NCBI GenBank assembly: GCA_038496445.1
Contig: JALMLS010000432.1
Location: 1 to 22,188 of the forward strand
Reading direction: 5' to 3'
Length of the DNA stretch: 22,188 nt
DNA from: Trichosphaerium sp. ATCC 40318
Taxonomy: Eukaryota > Discosea > Flabellinia > Trichosidae
Below are positions 19,483 to 22,188 of this stretch, one piece after another. The number at the start of each line of letters is the position of its first letter. The stretch's first letter is position 1. Made by a program: the position numbers and the translations under genes. The notes beneath the pieces were generated by a model, which saw only the letters and a program-made list of their open reading frames with translations, did not search any database and had not been told where the DNA came from.

Positions 19483-19606
19483 TTTTTCTGTACAGCTAAC
19501 AATTTTTATGGCAACAGTTTTGCTTGCCATGGCTTATTCACCTTTAAAGACACGCAGGAAAGTGTCATACAGTCTAGTGCTCAGTTATCCACAAGATTCA
19601 ATCAAA

Positions 19607-19616
19607 AATAAATAAA
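19607..19616 (+). terminator. Tandem AATAAA polyadenylation-type signals, F-box/LRR gene
   Basis: Two overlapping AATAAA hexamers (19607-19612 and 19611-19616), about 125 nt after the TAG stop of the F-box/LRR gene. Confidence 0.45.
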
Positions 19617-19703
19617 AACTTTAAATTTAACACAAGGTACTTGAGGATTACTTATATGCTTGATAAAACTGTAAAAAGAACTTTGCAACATATTTTGCCA
19701 GCG

Positions 19704-20535
19704 TCGATCCTCAAGATTTCAGTGATTGTTGATGTAACTCATTCTTCTTGATTGTCGTACTACTTACAATAAACACTTTCTCAGCTATTGTAAGGAACAA
19801 TGCTGCTTTCAGTTCCGGTTACCCTTTTGCAGGCACGGCATTATTTTAATCTAAATATATATCTAGAACGTGATAGAAAGGTGTTAGGATTACCTGGATC
19901 GCAACAAGACTTGGTAGAGAGCATAGAGACTGCTACAAACACTTGCGTTGTACTCATTAATGGAGGTTCTTTGAGTATTCCTTGTATACACAATAATTCA
20001 AATACCATACTAGAGCTGATTAGACCTCTTACTTACTAGATGTGTTGGTTATAGGCTGTGCTATCAGTGGGATATAAGTTCTACATTCAATCAGTTACAA
20101 CTTCCGTAAGCGGTGGTCAACTAAGAGTTACTGTAAAGATGTTTAACAGGGTACACTGAAATACAATTTAAATTACTATTACAACAGCTAACTTGTCTTT
20201 ACAGGGTAATGCTCCTTTTTACTACCCATTACGATTGACAATGGACTATGGTAGTTCCACAGTAAAATTCCCTGGTAAGATGCTTTTTATCTTTTGTGCC
20301 TTCTCCTTTAGCTAAAGAACGTGTTGAGCATCAAGAGCATAGGAAAGTGAGTTTCCTTTTTGAAGAGTAAAAATATTGTTTGAAGGTGCTGGAGAAGGTG
20401 ATGGTCCGCTTCTGCCTAATATAAAGTTACATGTAAGAAGATTAAATAGTGACGTTGATTGGATATGTAGTGACAGTTGAGGTGTGTACTGAAGCTGTCA
20501 ATTTTCCATTTGTATTAGCACCCTTTTTGTTTGAA
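19704..20535 (+). pseudogene. Rearranged, truncated copy of a DUF4832-lectin gene
   Basis: Segment 1 (about 19704-20327) runs on the plus strand and matches the minus strand of the lectin gene from about 1717 down to 1241, introns included: the stretches around ATCCTCAAGATTTCAGTGAT, TACTTACAATAAACACTTTC and the entire intron-exon block 1515-1296 are nearly identical. Segment 2 (about 20327-20535) matches 876-1056 in the same orientation as the window, so it is inverted relative to segment 1; the bases 1057-1240 are missing between them. The copy has lost bases in exons (frameshifts near 19728 and 19751), lacks the 5' half and the rest of the lectin, and is interrupted by a GH3-like fragment (19840-20019). 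In segment 2, read on the minus strand, a Ser/Pro linker (SGPSPSPAPS) not present in the intact gene precedes the lectin start, so the donor was a different paralog. Because introns are retained, this is a DNA-level duplication, not a retrocopy. Confidence 0.85.
19840..20019 (+). pseudogene. Fragment of a GH3-family beta-glycosidase C-terminal domain
   Basis: About 58 open codons encode ERDRKVLGLPGSQQDLVESI followed by CVVLINGGSLSIP and ILEL. This matches the GH3 C-terminal domain pattern E-x-x-x-DR-x-x-L-x-LPG-x-Q-x-x-L-(V/I) ... VVLV-x-NGGPL-x-I ... AILE of beta-glucosidases and beta-xylosidases. It lies inside the DUF4832-lectin pseudogene, replacing the stretch equivalent to about 1550-1590, in a different frame from its surroundings. 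Neither catalytic domain is complete, so no enzyme can be made. An ATG-started frame 19800-20039 joins the pieces by chance. Confidence 0.7.
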
Positions 20536-20621
20536 CCAGAAAATAACAGTAAAACTTGAATGAGACAGACAATAAAACAGTTTATGACTTGAGACCAAAA
20601 CAGCCAGTTAATGGGAACTGT

Positions 20622-21280
20622 TTAATAAAGTTGTTTCGTAAACACTTCTACTTTTACATCATCAGCTTCTAGCTCCTGGAGAAGCTTTACAAACTTTATT
20701 GCATTTCTTTCAAATTGAGCATGTTTTTCTTCATCTGGCTTGGCGTCCCAAGTAAACTTGAATGAGCTCAAAATTATCCCTACAAGCTACTTCAGGTATT
20801 TAACATAATGAACAAATAGTGGACATACAAAAATTGACGTAGTGCAGTGGCAGCCTTTGTACTGTTTCCAAAGATACTGTACTTTTTAGCAACACGGAGC
20901 ATGGCCTTGTTTAGATCTTTGATGGTATTGAGCTTAGTGATATAGTGGCGACGACAAGAGCAAGAGTAGTCCAATTTATCATTGAATAAGTCTTCTATGT
21001 CATGTAGTTTTGATAATTGTACAGAGGACACAATTGAGCGCTTGGACGCAAGTAGTTTGCCTGTGTGGAGATAAATAGTTAAATCGTTTGTGGTGCCCAA
21101 CTTTGGGTTCTTTGGCTGGTTTGTATGCCGATTAGAATTCTTTCTGGCAATATCAATGTATAGAATATGCTCTGTGCATATGTTGTAGCTTTTTTGCATA
21201 ATTTCTGAAATCTCACTGTATATGTCTGAATTAATAGCAGCAAGGGCAGTAATTTTTTTTAGTAGCGTTAGGTTGTCCAT
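20622..21280 (-). CDS. Hypothetical helical protein, paralog A of a head-to-head pair (2 exons)
   Basis: Exons 21280-20829 and 20766-20622, 198 aa, ATG at 21280-21278. The 62-nt intron (GTATGT donor, TTTTGAG acceptor) restores a frame that reads FKFTWDAKPDEEKHAQFERN and then LLQELEADDVKVEVF to TAA. No known domain recognised; the predicted character is largely helical, soluble, with a Cys-containing SCSCRRHY segment. It shares with its neighbour IEDLFND-x-L-x-Y, then L-N-x-x-MLRVA-x-KY-x-x-F, L-x-QF and DEEKH in the same order, so they are paralogs. Function unknown. Splice acceptor choice is the least certain part. Confidence 0.65.
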
Positions 21281-21366
21281 GAGTAGTGTTGATCATCATG
21301 AGTTAAGTCGTTTTTTCTCTGAGAGATATTGAGTCACATATTTCTGTTGAACGTCTTAAACACTTG
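21281..21366. promoter_or_regulatory. 86-bp bidirectional spacer of the paralog pair
   Basis: This is the whole distance between the two divergent ATGs. It contains TCTCTGAGAGAT, which recurs just inside paralog B (near 21386). No recognised promoter element. Confidence 0.35.
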
Positions 21367-22093
21367 ATGTCTAAGCTTAATCAATCTCTGAGAGATGGTC
21401 AGGAAAAGTATTTCAACTACGACAAAATGAATACACGTAGGAATGAACTGATGGATAAAACAAGGGCACTAAATAGTATAAAAACACAAGCGGCAATAAA
21501 CAAAGTCATAATTGATGAAATTAATCCACTATTTCGAACAGACCATCGCTATGTACAAGCATACCATCTATTAAAATCTCCGAACCTGATAGGAAATATG
21601 TATTTCAATGCCCCAGAAAATCCCTCAGGCCAGTTACAGCAACTCTAAGAGTAACAGAAACTTTCACAGACAGCACTTCCATTGCTGTTGGTTGTATCAG
21701 GAGTCATTACGAGCATGCAAGATGTAGCAACATCGAAGACTTATTCAATGACAATCTAAAATACACCTTTTCAACATTTTATGAGATTGTTCATTTAAAC
21801 AACACCATGCTTCGGGTAGCTATGAAATATGACTACTTTGAGGACAGCTTGAAGATCGTGGAAATACTGGAACAATTCTTGTAAGCGCTCATTGATCTAG
21901 GGTAAATCTAACATATTTTAGGAATAATCTTGTGGTTTTGCACAAACACCTTGAGTGGATTCAGATTGCGCTGCGAGATACTCCTAGAGATGAAGAAAAA
22001 CACTTGAAGATGGTAAATAAGGTAAGGAGCTCAACAAATGCTACGAGAATTGGAAAAAGATGGAACAATAAGGAAGACAAGCGCCGCTACTAA
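21367..22093 (+). CDS. Hypothetical helical protein, paralog B of a head-to-head pair (3 exons)
   Basis: The model is 21367-21599, 21629-21880, 21922-22093; 218 aa. ATG 21367 is the first Met, although the frame is open 48 nt further up to a TAA. The 29-nt intron 21600-21628 (GTATTT...CCCTCAG) is inferred because the frame must shift to reach the paralogous region PVTATLRVTETFTDSTSIAV, then SNIEDLFNDNLKY and NNTMLRVAMKYDYF; the alternative is a true frameshift and a broken gene. Intron 21881-21921 sits between the same codons as the intron of paralog A, both directly after the shared QF motif. A third intron (22021-22071, GTAAGG...ATAAG, 51 nt) is optional because it keeps frame either way. 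No known domain; function unknown. The start codons of the pair are 86 bp apart, so they must share a very small promoter region. Confidence 0.6.
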
Positions 22094-22188
22094 ACTTAGA
22101 AAAAACTGAGAACACGGTTCATTTTGTTGAAGAAGCTGTGTTGTAACAGGCTTTATAAGGTTTACTTAAGTAACATGCTGTTATTTGT

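Noticed and set aside
1-22188. tRNA, rRNA or other structured RNA genes
   Set aside because: Looking for TTCGA-type T-arms and rRNA-like conserved stretches gave no cloverleaf or rRNA segment I could support.
1-22188. The window as a giant virus genome
   Set aside because: F-box/ankyrin/MORN content is suggestive, but intron-rich metabolic and surface genes show host chromosomal DNA; no viral core gene (capsid, packaging ATPase, polymerase) is present.

Overview
This is nuclear DNA of an AT-rich, gene-dense, intron-dense eukaryote, most likely a protist or an early-diverging fungus-like lineage. The evidence is genes cut by many GT-AG introns, mostly 38-77 nt with a few of 27-32 nt and a few above 140 nt, plus F-box genes, a carnitine acyltransferase and a plant-like LRR ectodomain. 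I cannot assign a phylum. No rRNA, tRNA, CRISPR array or bacterial operon is visible. All splice models were built by hand by requiring intact frame, matching phase and recovery of known domain motifs; no transcript data were used.

Layout, left to right: (1) the 3' end of a MORN_2-type repeat gene (+, 1-293). (2) A 20-exon secreted DUF4832-type protein fused to a ricin B-type beta-trefoil lectin domain (-, 355-3085), with a 5-nt microexon and a GC-AG intron. (3) A 23-exon type I membrane LRR protein (-, 3829-7176) in which almost every LRR is its own phase-2 exon. (4) An unrecognised multi-exon gene (+, 7577-8250) and a small F-box gene (+, 8345-8844). (5) A decayed protein kinase relic (-, 9292-9740) and weakly supported small genes (9862-10609). 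(6) A short-chain dehydrogenase with an N-myristoylation signal (-, 10776-12113), divergent from a complete 13-exon carnitine acyltransferase (+, 12642-15915). (7) An intronless F-box/ankyrin gene (-, 16269-17978) and an intronless F-box/LRR gene (+, 18658-19482). (8) A scrambled pseudogene copy of the DUF4832-lectin gene carrying a GH3 glycosidase fragment (19704-20535). (9) Two head-to-head paralogous genes of unknown family (20622-21280 - and 21367-22093 +).

Possible biology: two genes make secreted or cell-surface products (lectin-fused putative glycan-active protein, LRR receptor-like protein). Two make metabolic enzymes in lipid or carbonyl chemistry and share a 528-bp divergent intergenic region. 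Three make F-box adaptors with different partner modules, and there is clear local duplication and decay. The clearest new observations are the inverted and internally rearranged chimeric pseudogene, the exon-per-LRR architecture with an embedded optional mini-intron that would switch membrane to soluble product, the microexon, and a lineage-specific GTACG 5' splice-site preference.
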